A DNA stretch of 64,000 bases from Salminus brasiliensis (GCF_030463535.1 NC_132880.1:40491842-40555841); one strand, 5' to 3'. Shown: positions 51,790 through 61,514, counted from the first letter of the stretch. Numbers and translations: made by a program. The notes: generated by a model from the sequence alone, not told the origin.

Positions 51790-51912
51790 GGTGACTTTTT
51801 ACTATCTAAATTTTTGTAACTGAGTGTCTTGCTATCCCTTTCTTCTGTGGCACTGAGAATTTCCCCACTGCGGGACTAATAAAGGACTATCTTATCACAT
51901 CTTATCTTATCT
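51790..51912 (+). repeat. retroposon 3' tail
   Basis: The GAATTTCCCCACTGCGGGAC stretch, then TAATAAAGGACTATCTTATC and further copies of the pentamer, is the usual 3' end of a fish retroposon family. Confidence 0.5.
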
Positions 51913-51929
51913 GTTTCCTAGACTCTGAG

Positions 51930-52262
51930 GAGAGAGGTGTAGCTCCCCTTTCTCCCGTTCACACCTCTTGCCAGTAGGTGGCAGTGTTGCACCAAACCGC
52001 TGTTGTTTCACTTCACGGCGTTTAAAACCCCGACCAGAAGGGGGAGAAGCAGACGTCACCAAACCGGATCTGACGTCAGCGTATTGCTCACGTTCAATAT
52101 GGCGGACAGTCACGTCTTCACTTCTGTGTTGTAAATAAAGTCCCGGGTTAAAAACATCTGAGCAGTGATCTGTCATACGACCGGGGACGGTTTTTGACCA
52201 TTGTGGACTCCATCGGGTCCCGTCACGTCCTCACAGCGCTGACGGGGGGCTGGTGGTCTGAG
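51930..52262 (+). promoter_or_regulatory. CpG-rich promoter region and probable non-coding first exon of jtb
   Basis: This block is much richer in CG than its surroundings. It has a perfect cAMP-response palindrome TGACGTCA at 52071-52078 with AGACGTCAC nearby, a YY1-like AATATGGCGG near 52096, and a CTCF-like CCAGTAGGTGGCAG at 51971-51984. A good donor (CTGAG|GTAAGA) ends a possible non-coding exon at 52262, and an acceptor (CCCCCAG) at 53736 lies just before the jtb start codon. There is no TATA box. This reading is inference. Confidence 0.5.
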
Positions 52263-53736
52263 GTAAGACCCGGCTGTGATTAGTCCCGTGTGTTTAACAG
52301 GGATAGCAGCTTAGCTACATTGCGTTAGACAGCGAGCCAGCGTTCAGCCTCCCTCTCTGAGTTAGGAGCGAAGTTAAGAGGAGAAACGTGTCTTGGGGTA
52401 TTCAGAGGACAGAGGTGTCTTTACCCCCGTTGGCGAGCTGGTACACAAGCTCTGGGTGTTTTAGGATGGAGCTGAAGGCGCTTCTTCCACCAGTGTTCTG
52501 TTCCTCCTTAAATGGTGCAGCAGCATCCTTCATCCTACTAGGAAGCATTAGGCTGTCTTAAGTTAAAACTTAATGATGGATAAAACTGGCAAGTGTTTTA
52601 AATGACTGTCATGTGATGGACATTTAATCCAAGCTGTTTTATCCTAAAATGCCACCAGTGATACAAAACCTGCAGTTTCTGATCCTGTAATGCAGTTTCT
52701 GCTGGTGGAAGTTATATTTATATATAACTATAGTTATATCTGTATTTGTCTTAGTCAACTATGATGTTTTACCAATAATATCATCTCTCTACAGCTAATC
52801 TCAATGGCCATATTGCCAGGATGACACATCCTTAATGTAATTATGATTACCCATATGGTACCATTGATTTACATAAAATATCATTCTCCCGTCTGTAATT
52901 ACAATAATATGTATATAAATTCTACTGGTAAAGTTGAATTAAGCGTATCTATGTTTTGTATCGCCAGTGTAATTCTGATAAAGTCAGAGAAAAAAAAAGT
53001 CCAGGTCCGTGTACCTGTCAATGAATTATGGCTACTGCAAAAGCTAATTCAATAAATGTCCCATTTAATTTAGACTAGTTTTAATGTATGTTTAAGATAA
53101 GTGCAGATTCAGATTATTCAGATCTTTTAAATGTAGTTTTAGAAATCAACAGTTTTAGTATTAATGTTCAGTATTAGTATTAGTATATACAGTATTAATA
53201 TTTCAGTATTATTGGAGCTACAATTTTATTAGAGATCTTTAATTGGACTTTTTGCTATATAAATGTAACTATAGATGAGTGAGAATACGATTAAATGGAA
53301 ATTAATGGTAACATGATGACTAATCAACATTACATAAAGGGTATGTCATCCTTGATAATGTCAAATAGACTTATAGATCTGTAGATCTGATATTACTAGT
53401 AAACACGTCAGTTGATATCTGAAATTAGAATTTCGGCTAGGAAAAACTGCATTATAGAGATACTGAATTCGAGGTTTTACTGGTAAAACAATTACAGCTT
53501 TCTTCACTAATAAAGTTAAAGCTTATAATACAGATGTCCTTTTTGGCTAAAACAGCTTGCCAGTTGTCTAACTGTCACATCTCACAGAGGTAGGCTGCCT
53601 TATGTACAGCTAGGAAAGTGTGCCGAAGCTAGGCGGTACCGTTTTTGTTTGTTGATGTGTGAATATTTAGACATTAGCCACACCTCACATCGTCCTAAAT
53701 CTCCTGTTTCATCCTGTCTCTTCGTGTTTCCCCCAG
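52263..53736 (+). other. jtb first intron (inferred)
   Basis: About 1.5 kb lies between the promoter block and the jtb coding start. It begins with CpG-containing sequence and then becomes AT-rich. No repeat or gene that I can name was seen. Confidence 0.45.
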
Positions 53737-53909
53737 GCAGGAAAGCTTTTCTGTGAAGTAATGAGGGATTGTTCATAAGCAGTAGCAGTGGCGGCGTGTG
53801 TGTGCGCGTGTGCCCGCGGGATGGAGAGTGACTGCAGGATCCCGATGGCCTGTCTCAGACCAAGAGTCCTGGCCCTGCACGCTCTCTTCTGGGGCCTGGT
53901 GTCTCTCAG
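53737..53909 (+). CDS. jtb: jtb exon with start codon (signal segment)
   Basis: The exon starts after TTTCCCCCAG and ends before GTTAGT; coding begins at 53821 ([20 protein letters not shown]). An upstream ATG at 53761 opens a five-codon frame (MRDCS, then TAA) that could lower translation. A second in-frame Met at residue 9 is an alternative start. Confidence 0.8.
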
Positions 53910-54977
53910 GTTAGTCCATAAGATGACTAAAGGCTGTGATTTTAGGCTGATAAGTCCCTGGTTTTCATCTCTTGGAAATTTCCCTTTAAGGGCAGATCAA
54001 TTGTGCTACTCTGAGATATGGATTCTCTATGAATTTATGAGTTGTGATGGTTATCAGTGACCTTTCGCTTTGTTTTTATTGTGCTTTCAGAGTGTTTGGG
54101 GCAGCACTCCTTAGTGAAGAGAAGACCGCAGGTACGTATAAATGTTCTGTCGAAGCTCAATAATCAATACTCACAATCACAAAGCAGCTTGCCTATAATG
54201 TGTTTGCACAGTTGAACAAAAACGCATGTGGGGTTTAGCTATTATATATATATATATATTACATTTACCGGATTCTTAGCAGAACAGGGATACTGAACAA
54301 AAGCTGGTACAAAATCAGAATCAATGAAATCAAATGTTGTAAGGGGAACAGTATGTTAAATATTCACTCTGCTTTGGACCTACCACGTAAGGATGTACAC
54401 AAAAGCCATGATTCAGTTCACACGCAATTTAAACATTTAATTTAATCATGGTTTTGTGCTTTTAGCAAACACTTCCATCCAGAATGACATGCAAAGGTGA
54501 ACTCAGCAGTTTACAAGCAACCTAGTAGTCTAAATAGAACATGTCTGTGCATACACATCAGTTGTAATAGACTAGTTCAATTCTGAATACAATTTCTATC
54601 TGTTTGAACGAGGGGGGTAATTCTTAAATAATCTATTAAATAGAACAGTGATCACCATGTAAACACTTTACATTCCCAAATGGAAAGTGTGTTCTGCGCG
54701 TGATGCCTAACTTGTATGAGACGACAGCAGCATGTGTTATTACTGGAATAGAGGCTTGAGGTATGTTCTTGCAGGGAGGAGATAATCTGTCATAAATGAC
54801 CACCAGTCTGTACTGTGCACTTTTATCCAGAGTTTTGTGCCCTCTGCGGTGGGCCTGGCATCCATCTCATGTGCCTCAAAATGTTGCAGAACATGACCTT
54901 TTCCTCTCACCCTAACTTTAATAAGTGAAGGTGAAGTACATAATTCTTGAATCTGAAATCAGCACTTAAAAAGGAAA

Positions 54978-55017
<40 letters not shown>

Positions 55018-56691
55018 TACAACAAAGCAACTAAAAACTTCTCTCCTACTGGACTCACATGATGCTTGTTGTCATAGTAATGTGTACATTGGATCAGATT
55101 ACATGTATTCCCTACCTGAATGGGTAGGGTGATTTGTAGGGTGATTCTGCATATCGAATATGTATCTAATTTCAATACCACATACAGTGGGGCAAAGAAG
55201 TATTTAGTCAGCCACTGATTGTGCAAGTTCTCGTACTTAGAAAGATGAGAGAGGTCTGTAATTTTTATCATAGGGACACTTCAACTATGAGAGACAAAAT
55301 GAGAAAAAAAAATCTAGGAAATCACATTGTAGAATTTAAATTATGGTGGAAAAGTATTTGGCCACCCACAAACAAGCAAGATTTCTGGCTCTCACAGACC
55401 TGTAACAACTTCTTTAAGAAGCTCTTCTGTCCTCCACTCGTTACATGTATTAATGGCACCTGTTTGACCTTGTTATCTGTATAAAAGACACCTGTCCACA
55501 GCCTCAAACGTAAGTTAGACTCCAAACGTAACCATGGCCAAGACCAAGGAGCTGTGGAAGGACACCAGAAAGAAAATTGTAGACCTGCACCAGGCTGAGG
55601 AGAGTGAATCTACAATAGGCAAGCAAGATGGTGTGAATACATCAACTGTGGGAGCAATTGTAAAAAATGGAAGACATACAAGACCATTGATAATCTGCCT
55701 GGATCAGGGGCTCCATGCAAGATCTCATCCTGTGGGGTCAAAATGATCATGAGAACGGTGAATAAAAATCCCAGAACTACACGGAGGGACCTGATGAATG
55801 ACCTGCAAAGAGCTGGAACCAAAGTAACAAAGGCTACCGTCAGTACCACACTACGCCGAGAGGGACTCAAATCCTGCAGTGCCAGACGTGTCCTTCTGCT
55901 TAAGCCAGTACATGTCCAGGCCCGTCTGAAGTTTGCCAGAGAGCCTATGAATGATTCAGAAGAGGATTGGGAGAATATCATGTAGTCAGATAACACCAAA
56001 ATAGAACTTTTAGGTAAAAACTCAACTCGTCGTATTTGGAGGAAGAAAAATGCTGAGTTGCATCCCAAGAACACCAAACCTACTGTCATACCTCATTCCA
56101 TCAGTGAGAGCATTAAAGATGGAACGTGGCTGGGTCTTCCAGCATGACAATGATCCCAAACACACCGCTCGGGCAACAAAGGAGTGGCTCTGTAAAAAGC
56201 ATTTCAAGGTACTGGAGTGGCCTAGCCAGTCTCCAGACCTCAACCCTATAGAAAATTTGTGGAGGGAGTTGAAAGTCCGTGTTGCCCAGCGACAGCCCCA
56301 AACCATCACTGTTCTAGAGGAGATTTGCATGAAGGAATGGGCCAAAATACCAGCTACAGTGTGTGCAAACCTGGTTAAGACTTACAGGAACCATTTGACC
56401 TCTGTCATTGCCAACAAAGGTTATGTTACAAAGTATTGAGCTGAACTTTTGTTGTTAACCAAATCCTTATCTCCCACCATAATTTACTTTTAATGTGATT
56501 TCCTGGATTTGTTTTCTCATTTTGTTTCTCACAGTTGATGTATAACTATGATAAAATTACAGACCGCTCTCATCTTTCTAAGTAGGAGAACTTGCACAAT
56601 CAGTGGCTGACTAAATACTATTTTGCCCCACTGTACAAAAGCGGCCCAAATTGGAACCAAAAATGTCAGATTCAGTGAGGGCTTTTTCGTT

Positions 56692-56725
<34 letters not shown>

Positions 56726-57477
56726 CCATTCACAATGTCACAAATAACAGATACACACCTGTGTCCCATAAAAGATCAGATTTGGCCCATTTTTATCTGC
56801 TGTGTGAACAAAATAGGCCAAAATAGAGTAGTATTTGTATGGACCATTAAGCATGGCCTGTTTTGCTAATATTCATGTTTCTCAATTGCAGTAACAAGGA
56901 CTGTAACCATGCCCTGCTGGCAAGTGGAAGAGTTTGTAGTTGCAACAGACTGCACCATATGCAGTGCTTTTCAAGCGGTAAGCCCTTATAAGCCCTGTTT
57001 GCAGGTATAAAAGTTGACCTCTGTGTTCTGCTTTAATGAGTGATCTTAAATCTTCCTGCGTAATCTCTCTAGAAGACCTTACCGGCCTGCCTCCAGACAG
57101 GATATGTGGAGAGGATTAACTGTACCAAGTCCAACAAGGATGAGTACAAGAGGTAGGTTCTTATCTGGCTTTGTGGTGTTGTTGCTACCTTGATCTGTGG
57201 TTCTGGTTGGTCCTGTGAACAATCTACTGTAGGACTGTCTGTCATGTTCAAGTAAAGTGTTCAGTAATTGTCTTCTCTCTGTCTGTCTCTCTCTTTCTCT
57301 GCCCCCCCGTTTTATGGTAGCTGCCGCTCTGCAATGATGGAGGAGCACTTATTTTGGAAATTTGAGGGCGCCATGTTGGGGCTCACAATTATCTTCGCCT
57401 TGCTGGTGGTCGCCCGGCAACGCTCCCTAGACCGACAAGCCTCAGAAAAGGTTCGCAGACAGATTGAATCCATTTAG
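53821..57477 (+). CDS. jtb: jumping translocation breakpoint protein, 5 coding exons
   Basis: JTB is a small, widely expressed type I membrane protein; in mammals it is linked to mitochondria, the midbody and Aurora B during cytokinesis. The exons 53821-53909, 54091-54131, 56892-56977, 57073-57152 and 57321-57477 join in frame to 150 residues (human 146). The order is a hydrophobic signal segment ([14 protein letters not shown]), a cysteine-rich lumenal domain ([55 protein letters not shown]), a transmembrane helix ([16 protein letters not shown]) and a short basic tail ending [10 protein letters not shown]. The CW-VEEFVVA, FWKFEGA and KVR-QIESI motifs match mammalian JTB. The start is the first ATG; the upstream open frame begins with GTG and was not used. 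Confidence 0.95.
54091..54131 (+). CDS. jtb: jtb exon, short (41 bases)
   Basis: A 41-base exon between TGCTTTCAG and GTACGT adds [13 protein letters not shown] with split codons on both sides. It carries the likely signal-cleavage region and the start of the lumenal part. The small size is supported because both neighbouring frames match through it. Confidence 0.88.
55185..56633 (+). mobile_element. Tc1-like transposon, broken copy
   Basis: TA dinucleotides flank inverted ends beginning CAGTGGGGCAAAGAAGTATT (left) and, read inward on the other strand, CAGTGGGGCAAAATAGTATT (right). Longer similarity follows (TTAGTCAGCCACTGATTGTG on both). It contains a damaged transposase and lies in sense orientation in jtb intron 2. 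It belongs to a different Tc1 subfamily from the intact copy at 44777. Confidence 0.93.
55534..56439 (+). pseudogene. Tc1-family transposase pseudogene
   Basis: Frames at 55534-55746 ([20 protein letters not shown]), 55743-55985 ([20 protein letters not shown]) and 56050-56439 ([31 protein letters not shown], ending KGYVTKY) cover a Tc1 transposase in order. There is a frame change near 55680-55745, a TAG where the Trp before the first catalytic Asp should be (55983-55985), Asn in place of the Glu after that Asp, and loss of the glycine-rich box and much of the central catalytic core near 56095. It cannot encode an active enzyme. Confidence 0.92.
56892..56977 (+). CDS. jtb: jtb exon encoding the first cysteine cluster
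   Basis: The 86-base exon follows AATTGCAG and ends before GTAAGC. It encodes [20 protein letters not shown] and [17 protein letters not shown] is the best conserved JTB motif. Confidence 0.94.
57073..57152 (+). CDS. jtb: jtb exon encoding the second cysteine cluster
   Basis: The 80-base exon follows TCTCTCTAG and ends in a split Ser codon before GTAGGT. It encodes [20 protein letters not shown] and NKDEYK, aligned with the GYVEKITC part of mammalian JTB. Confidence 0.93.
57321..57477 (+). CDS. jtb: jtb final coding exon (transmembrane helix and tail)
   Basis: The exon follows TATGGTAG and ends at TAG (57475-57477). It encodes [20 protein letters not shown], the helix [11 protein letters not shown], and a basic cytoplasmic tail [20 protein letters not shown]. 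Confidence 0.95.
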
Positions 57478-58860
57478 TATTTCGAACTTTATTGAGATAT
57501 GTTGCACAAATCTGACCAGGAGGTCCAAGTGCTACCAAGTGTAGTAACCAGGCCACGTCCTAGGTTATTGATTTCGCAAGATCAAGATCACTGGACACTT
57601 GTAAACTAAATTTGCCACATCTTTCAGAATAGTTGTTATGTTTCTTCTCATTATGACCATTAAATGTGGACGACGAATGGCTGCTTCCATGCAAAGTTGA
57701 CCTTTTCCCAGGTTTTTTATGCTATGCTACAGTGATGCTGTTTTAACTGTGAACCTTGAAGATTGGAATAGGGGAGTCAGCATCCAAATAAAACGGAGGA
57801 ACACACTCAGACATTACAGGAGAAACAACTGAAAGATTTTTGGATGGTTTCTGTTTCTGCTCACAAAGTGTATGGCTGTTAAAATGTGTTCTCGCTAACA
57901 CTGTGCTGATCTTTGTTTAAAACATCACACATGGTTTTAGGAGTATGAGATTTTTTTTAATCACACAACTCAAGTCCTATTTTTTTTTTTTTAACGTTTT
58001 TCCATATCGTACTAGACTGAATGTAATTCACCAAAAATGGATGTTTGCCTTTTTTGTTGTTGAGAAAAAATTAAATTCAGTCAAAGCATCCAGTTTTTTG
58101 TGATTGAGATGAATAAGATTTTTGGGAGTGAGCTTTACACATACAATAAATTTCAGTGCTTTATGATGATTAATTTTCTATTGTTAGATTGGGTTTTTAT
58201 TGTGCGTTTTGGGTTTTGGAATGAAACTCTTCATACACTCTTTGCCTCATTTTCCAGTTTGAGTTGTCCACAATACCACATTAACCCTGAGAAAATGTGC
58301 AGAGATGCATTATTGTAATTAGTATATATATGTATATTTTATAATTTCACTCAATATGATTTCTTTTCATTAGACATTTTAAAACGGCAACCATTCCCTC
58401 TTGGTCACGTCTTGCATGATTTTCAGTAAGTTGTCAGATCTGTCTCTTACCTGGTTGCTGTGTTTGGAAAATCTTTTTTTTTTTTTTTTTTTTTTCTTTT
58501 ACTGTATACTGATACTCTGAGCACTGCACTTAGTGTTGCTGCTGACTTCTCTCTGAAACGCTGCAGGGTTTTTTTGTTTTGTTTTTTTGTGTTAATGTAC
58601 TAAAGTTGCATTATATGCTGATTAACATTGTCAGTGTTCTGTTTTAAATTACTGGTCACGTGATCTGATGTGTGAAGCAGTCATGTTTCATCTTATTTAG
58701 GGCGAAAAGGCTGCATGCTTTTGGCTAAGGTTCCCCCATTGGCCAGGTTTACTGGCCCCTCAAATTGTAGATAATGTATTTTTATGAAAGATCGGAGAGA
58801 CTTCCTATTCTGTGTGTAAATAAGGGAACTGAAGAATAAACAGAAATGGAGAGTGTTCTT
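57478..58860 (+). other. jtb: jtb 3' UTR
   Basis: AATAAA at 57787-57792 offers a short and AATAAA at 58835-58840 a long 3' UTR. Between them are T-runs (57970-57992, 58470-58497) but no coding signal. Which site is used cannot be told. Confidence 0.5.
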
Positions 58861-59229
58861 TTAGTATCATTTTTACAGCATTTGTTTAATGAGGGTTTAC
58901 AAAATCTGAGCAAATCTGGAAAACCTGGAAATGTATGGACTTGACTTCTAGTCATGGAAACATCTGGGATTGCCTTTAGCTATTGCTGCCCTGTTTATTA
59001 AAGTTTGTAATGCTTCACTGCCATCGGACAGATACATCACACCCCCACCATGTTGAACAGTGTTCTGTCATACATAGATGCATAGGCCACTACTCATTAT
59101 ACAGATTTATATTGAGTTTAAGGCACTGTTTATGCAATAATTCTGCCAAAGTAAAACTCCAAAAGCTGATCTGAAACCAGTGCGCCTCACATTTGAAAAA
59201 ACGGGTTGATTTACTTTTTTTTTTTTTTA

Positions 59230-59267
<38 letters not shown>

Positions 59268-59517
59268 CATATTGTTGCTATTCTACAAAACTTTACAGGA
59301 GAAGAAAAATACCTTACTTTTACTGGAAGTCAATGTAAAACTACTTTACTTTATTCTGTGCCATTTATAAACATTTTGAAACAAAGTAAAGAACCAACAT
59401 TCAAACTATGTTAAAAAGTGGAAAAACAAGGTTTTTTGTCTGACAGCAACAATATAGTACTCGGTTTATGAACAGTACATCCAGTAGCCATGTGTGTAAA
59501 ACTGATATTGAAAGACC
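58861..59517. other. intergenic gap between jtb and the CART-like gene
   Basis: The convergent 3' ends of jtb and the CART-like gene face each other across this gap. It holds a poly(T)/poly(A) run at 59213-59267 and nothing else I can name. Confidence 0.5.
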
Positions 59518-59523
59518 TTTAAT
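59518..59523 (-). terminator. possible poly(A) signal of the CART-like gene
   Basis: ATTAAA on the - strand lies 157 bases after the stop codon. It is the first common poly(A) variant downstream and would give a short 3' UTR. Confidence 0.4.
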
Positions 59524-59679
59524 ACACTCATTGTATGTATGCTGCCAAGTATGGAACATAGCCTGGAAAAGTCCTAAAGGAGTGGGAATCCTGTTTCGTG
59601 TATCCGTCCTTATGCTCATCACAAATGCCTGCACATGAGAACTGTCTTGTCGTTTTTCGCAGTTGTGTGTACTGAGAGT

Positions 59680-59787
59680 TTAGAAGCTCTTCAAGTAGAA
59701 GTGAGTGCATCTGGATGCTTTGGGGCAGGGACAGATATGGCCATGCAGAGAGTCTCTCCGAGCGGAGCAGTACTTTTCAACATTGCA
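59680..59787 (-). CDS. CART-like exon 3 (cysteine-rich mature peptide)
   Basis: The exon follows CCTCTCCACAG and ends TTCTAA. It encodes CNVEKYCSARRDSLHGHICP and CPKASRCTHFYLKSF. Cysteines fall at exon positions 1, 7, 19, 21 and 27, exactly where CART has them; position 34, Cys in CART, is Ser. Dibasic ARR replaces the VRK of CART. Confidence 0.75.
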   Translation of the reverse strand, partial: CNVEKYCSARRDSLHGHICPCPKASRCTHFYLKSF

Positions 59788-61514
59788 CTGTGGAGAGGAA
59801 AAAGACATGAGAACAAATGATAAATCCTTTGTTATTGCACTTCTATTTTTAGTGTAATGAGGGACACCTACGCAAGCACGAAGCCATTTGAATGGTAAAG
59901 ATTTTCAGTATATCAGGAACATCTTCCTTATGCTTCTCACACTTATCCAGCAGGTAATGCTACTGTGTACTGCTTGTCAGTCTAAGCCTATTAGCCTACA
60001 TTAAACAACATTAATGGGGGATGCGTGTTCTCAACATTCATGTGTATGTGTGTTATGTGATAGAATTACCAGAATTGTTATTCTCCTTCTCTTCAGACGC
60101 CTGCAGACTCCTGGAAGACGATTAAACCTCTTCTTTAACGTGCCTACACCATCAGTGTGCAGGTCTCCATGTGAGGGTCTTGTCTGCAGAGATAAAACAC
60201 ATTAGGTATTACTAGCCTTGGTGCTAGGTTGATAACTGGTTTCAAATGGTGTAAGCTGGGCCTTGAGTACGGCCCAACTGGTCGAAAAGCTGGTCATCCA
60301 GGCAAAAACATACCCTACACTGGTTGACCAGCACAGCGCATGTTTTATTGCATGAGTTTTATGATCAAGCTGGTTTTACTTCATGGAAAAGCACTTCTAT
60401 GATACAACAGGACACCCTGGAGTTGCCTAACATGAGTCTGAAGTCAACATGCCTGTAGACAGGGCTGTAAAGCCCCCAGCACTGGGCTATGGAGCTATGA
60501 AACAGACTTCTCCAGAGATTGGGAGCTCCAGTCAATACCCCTGGAAGGCATTTTTGATCTATAACTAATCGTGCATTTTCAGTACCTAATGCTCTCCTGG
60601 CTGAATTCCATCAAATCCTTACAGCAATTTTCTGAAATCAAGTGTAAGGCCTTTACAGAGGAGCAGCAGCAACAGGAAAACAAACTCCCTGTTATCGCCC
60701 TTGTTTTCAAAAGCATCTAGAGGAGCAGGTGAACTTTTGTATGTAAAATAATTACATTATTAATACATGCTATAAATACACTATATGTCCAAATGTTTAT
60801 GGACACCCCTTATAATCAACTTTAAGTTGCACTCATTGTTGACACACATGAGCAAATGTACACATTTAGATTGCTTGATTGCATGTCAAGATGTAGAATA
60901 GAATAGAATAGAATAGGACTCTCTGGAGCAGATAAACATTGACTACAGGGGTATAAAGCCTTCCAGCACTGAGCTGTGGAGCAGTAGAACCGTGTTCTCT
61001 GGACTGATGATGCTCCATCCAATATATTTGGGATGAAGTGAGGTGGTGATCATCCAACAGCCTGACCTCATTAACATTCTCACCGCTGAATGCAATCAGA
61101 TGTTCACAGCAATGCTCCAAAATGTAGTAAAAAGCTTTCTTCCCTGGGAGGCAGAGACAGTTAACCCAACAAAAGCAGGATCAACTCTTTAAAACCCTTG
61201 ATTTTAAATGAAACAACGAATGCACCGGTGTCCCAATACTTTTGTCAATATGGTGTATGTTCCATTAGGAGTTACCCCAACCCCTAACTGAATCCTAACT
61301 GGGTCAGATGCAGATGTTTGCCAATCCTCTGTTATATTCCAGATAGTGTTGCCTACTCATTGAAGAGTTTCTCAGGAGCTTCACTCACCAGCTCTGTTTT
61401 GGTGTCAACATCAACGTCAATCGGCGCCAGGGGCAGGTTTTCTGGGGGTCTCGCTCCCACACAGGTAACACATAAAACTACACAAACTACAAGCAGCAAA
61501 GTTACATCAGCCAT
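59680..61514 (-). CDS. CART-like neuropeptide precursor, divergent (3 exons)
   Basis: Three - strand exons (61514-61389, 60183-60070, 59787-59680) join at phase 0 to a predicted 115-residue secreted precursor; human CART has 116. Exon 1 gives a signal peptide (MADVTLLLVVCVVLCVTCVG) and a short acidic pro-part ending DTKTEL, where CART exon 1 ends SHEKEL. Exon 2 has dibasic sites (LKKRFNR, RRLKRRR) that prohormone convertases could use. Exon 3 begins with Cys and is 35 residues, the same as the CART knot, with C-x5-C-x11-C-x-C-x5-C and motifs ICPCPKASRC and FYLKSF against CDCPRGTSC and FLLKCL. The family's sixth cysteine is Ser, and a cysteine appears in exon 2 (LPGVCRRL). CART peptides are brain and endocrine signals in feeding and stress. 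Splice sites are good; membership is inferred by eye, and expression is unproven. Confidence 0.72.
60070..60183 (-). CDS. CART-like exon 2 (basic processing region)
   Basis: A 38-codon exon between TCTCTGCAG and GTAATT; only one frame is open across it. It reads TRPSHGDLHTDGVGTLKKRF, then NRLPGVCRRLKRRRITIL. LKKRFNRLPG can be aligned with LKKLKSKRVPI of CART, but the EALQEV helix is not recognisable. The donor is weaker than that of exon 1. Confidence 0.62.
60400..60745 (-). repeat. decayed relative of the short inverted-repeat element
   Basis: Phrases such as AGCACTGGGCTATGGAGCTA and TTACAGCAATTTTCTGAAAT match the reverse of the family consensus with many changes. The ends are not clear. 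Confidence 0.5.
60779..61255 (-). repeat. short inverted-repeat element, copy 9 (full, reverse)
   Basis: Ends CACTATATGTCCAAATGTTT and CCCAATACTTTTGTCAATAT...GTG are flanked by TA. The inner sequence follows the family with an AATAG repeat expansion. It lies in the CART-like intron 1. Confidence 0.82.
61389..61514 (-). CDS. CART-like exon 1 (signal peptide and pro-region)
   Basis: The 42-codon exon starts at ATG (61514-61512) and ends GAGCTG before GTGAGT. After the hydrophobic signal stretch and a likely cut near VGA|RPPENL, it reads ENLPLAPIDVDVDTKTEL. This aligns with the acidic pro-region of CART (ELQPRALDIYS...HEKEL) with a small gap, and the exon border falls after the same Glu-Leu. 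Confidence 0.7.

Larger units (their letters stand above)
50926..51929. other. spacer between kcnq4 and jtb
   Basis: It contains a Tc1-derived remnant (about 51088-51345, - strand), an ATT/AAT run that folds back on itself (51390-51468) and a retroposon-type tail (about 51790-51912, ending in repeats of TCTTA). No gene was seen. Confidence 0.7.
54132..56891 (+). other. jtb intron 2
   Basis: Apart from the broken Tc1 element at 55185-56633, this intron contains a TA run near 54245-54260, a poly(A) run at 54980-55013 and a poly(T) run at 56690-56723 just outside the transposon. Nothing else was seen. Confidence 0.75.
60184..61388 (-). other. CART-like intron 1
   Basis: The intron is mostly transposon: a full short-element copy at 60779-61255 and a decayed one at about 60400-60745, plus an AATAG pentamer repeat at 60894-60918. 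The fragments between them have no recognisable content. Confidence 0.6.

Noticed and set aside
51907..52176. Minus-strand 89-codon frame in the promoter block
   Set aside because: CG-rich sequence often stays open by chance; no similarity and better explained as promoter.
53788..53820. Upstream extension of jtb (AACVCACARG) from a GTG
   Set aside because: The frame opens without an ATG; vertebrate starts at GTG are rare, and the first ATG at 53821 fits the family length.
55610..56345. Minus-strand frames of 107-159 codons in the broken Tc1 copy
   Set aside because: They are antisense shadows of the transposase pseudogene.
59635..59820. Plus-strand 61-codon frame over the CART-like exon 3
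   Set aside because: It is the antisense shadow; the minus frame has acceptor, cysteine pattern and stop that fit a known family.
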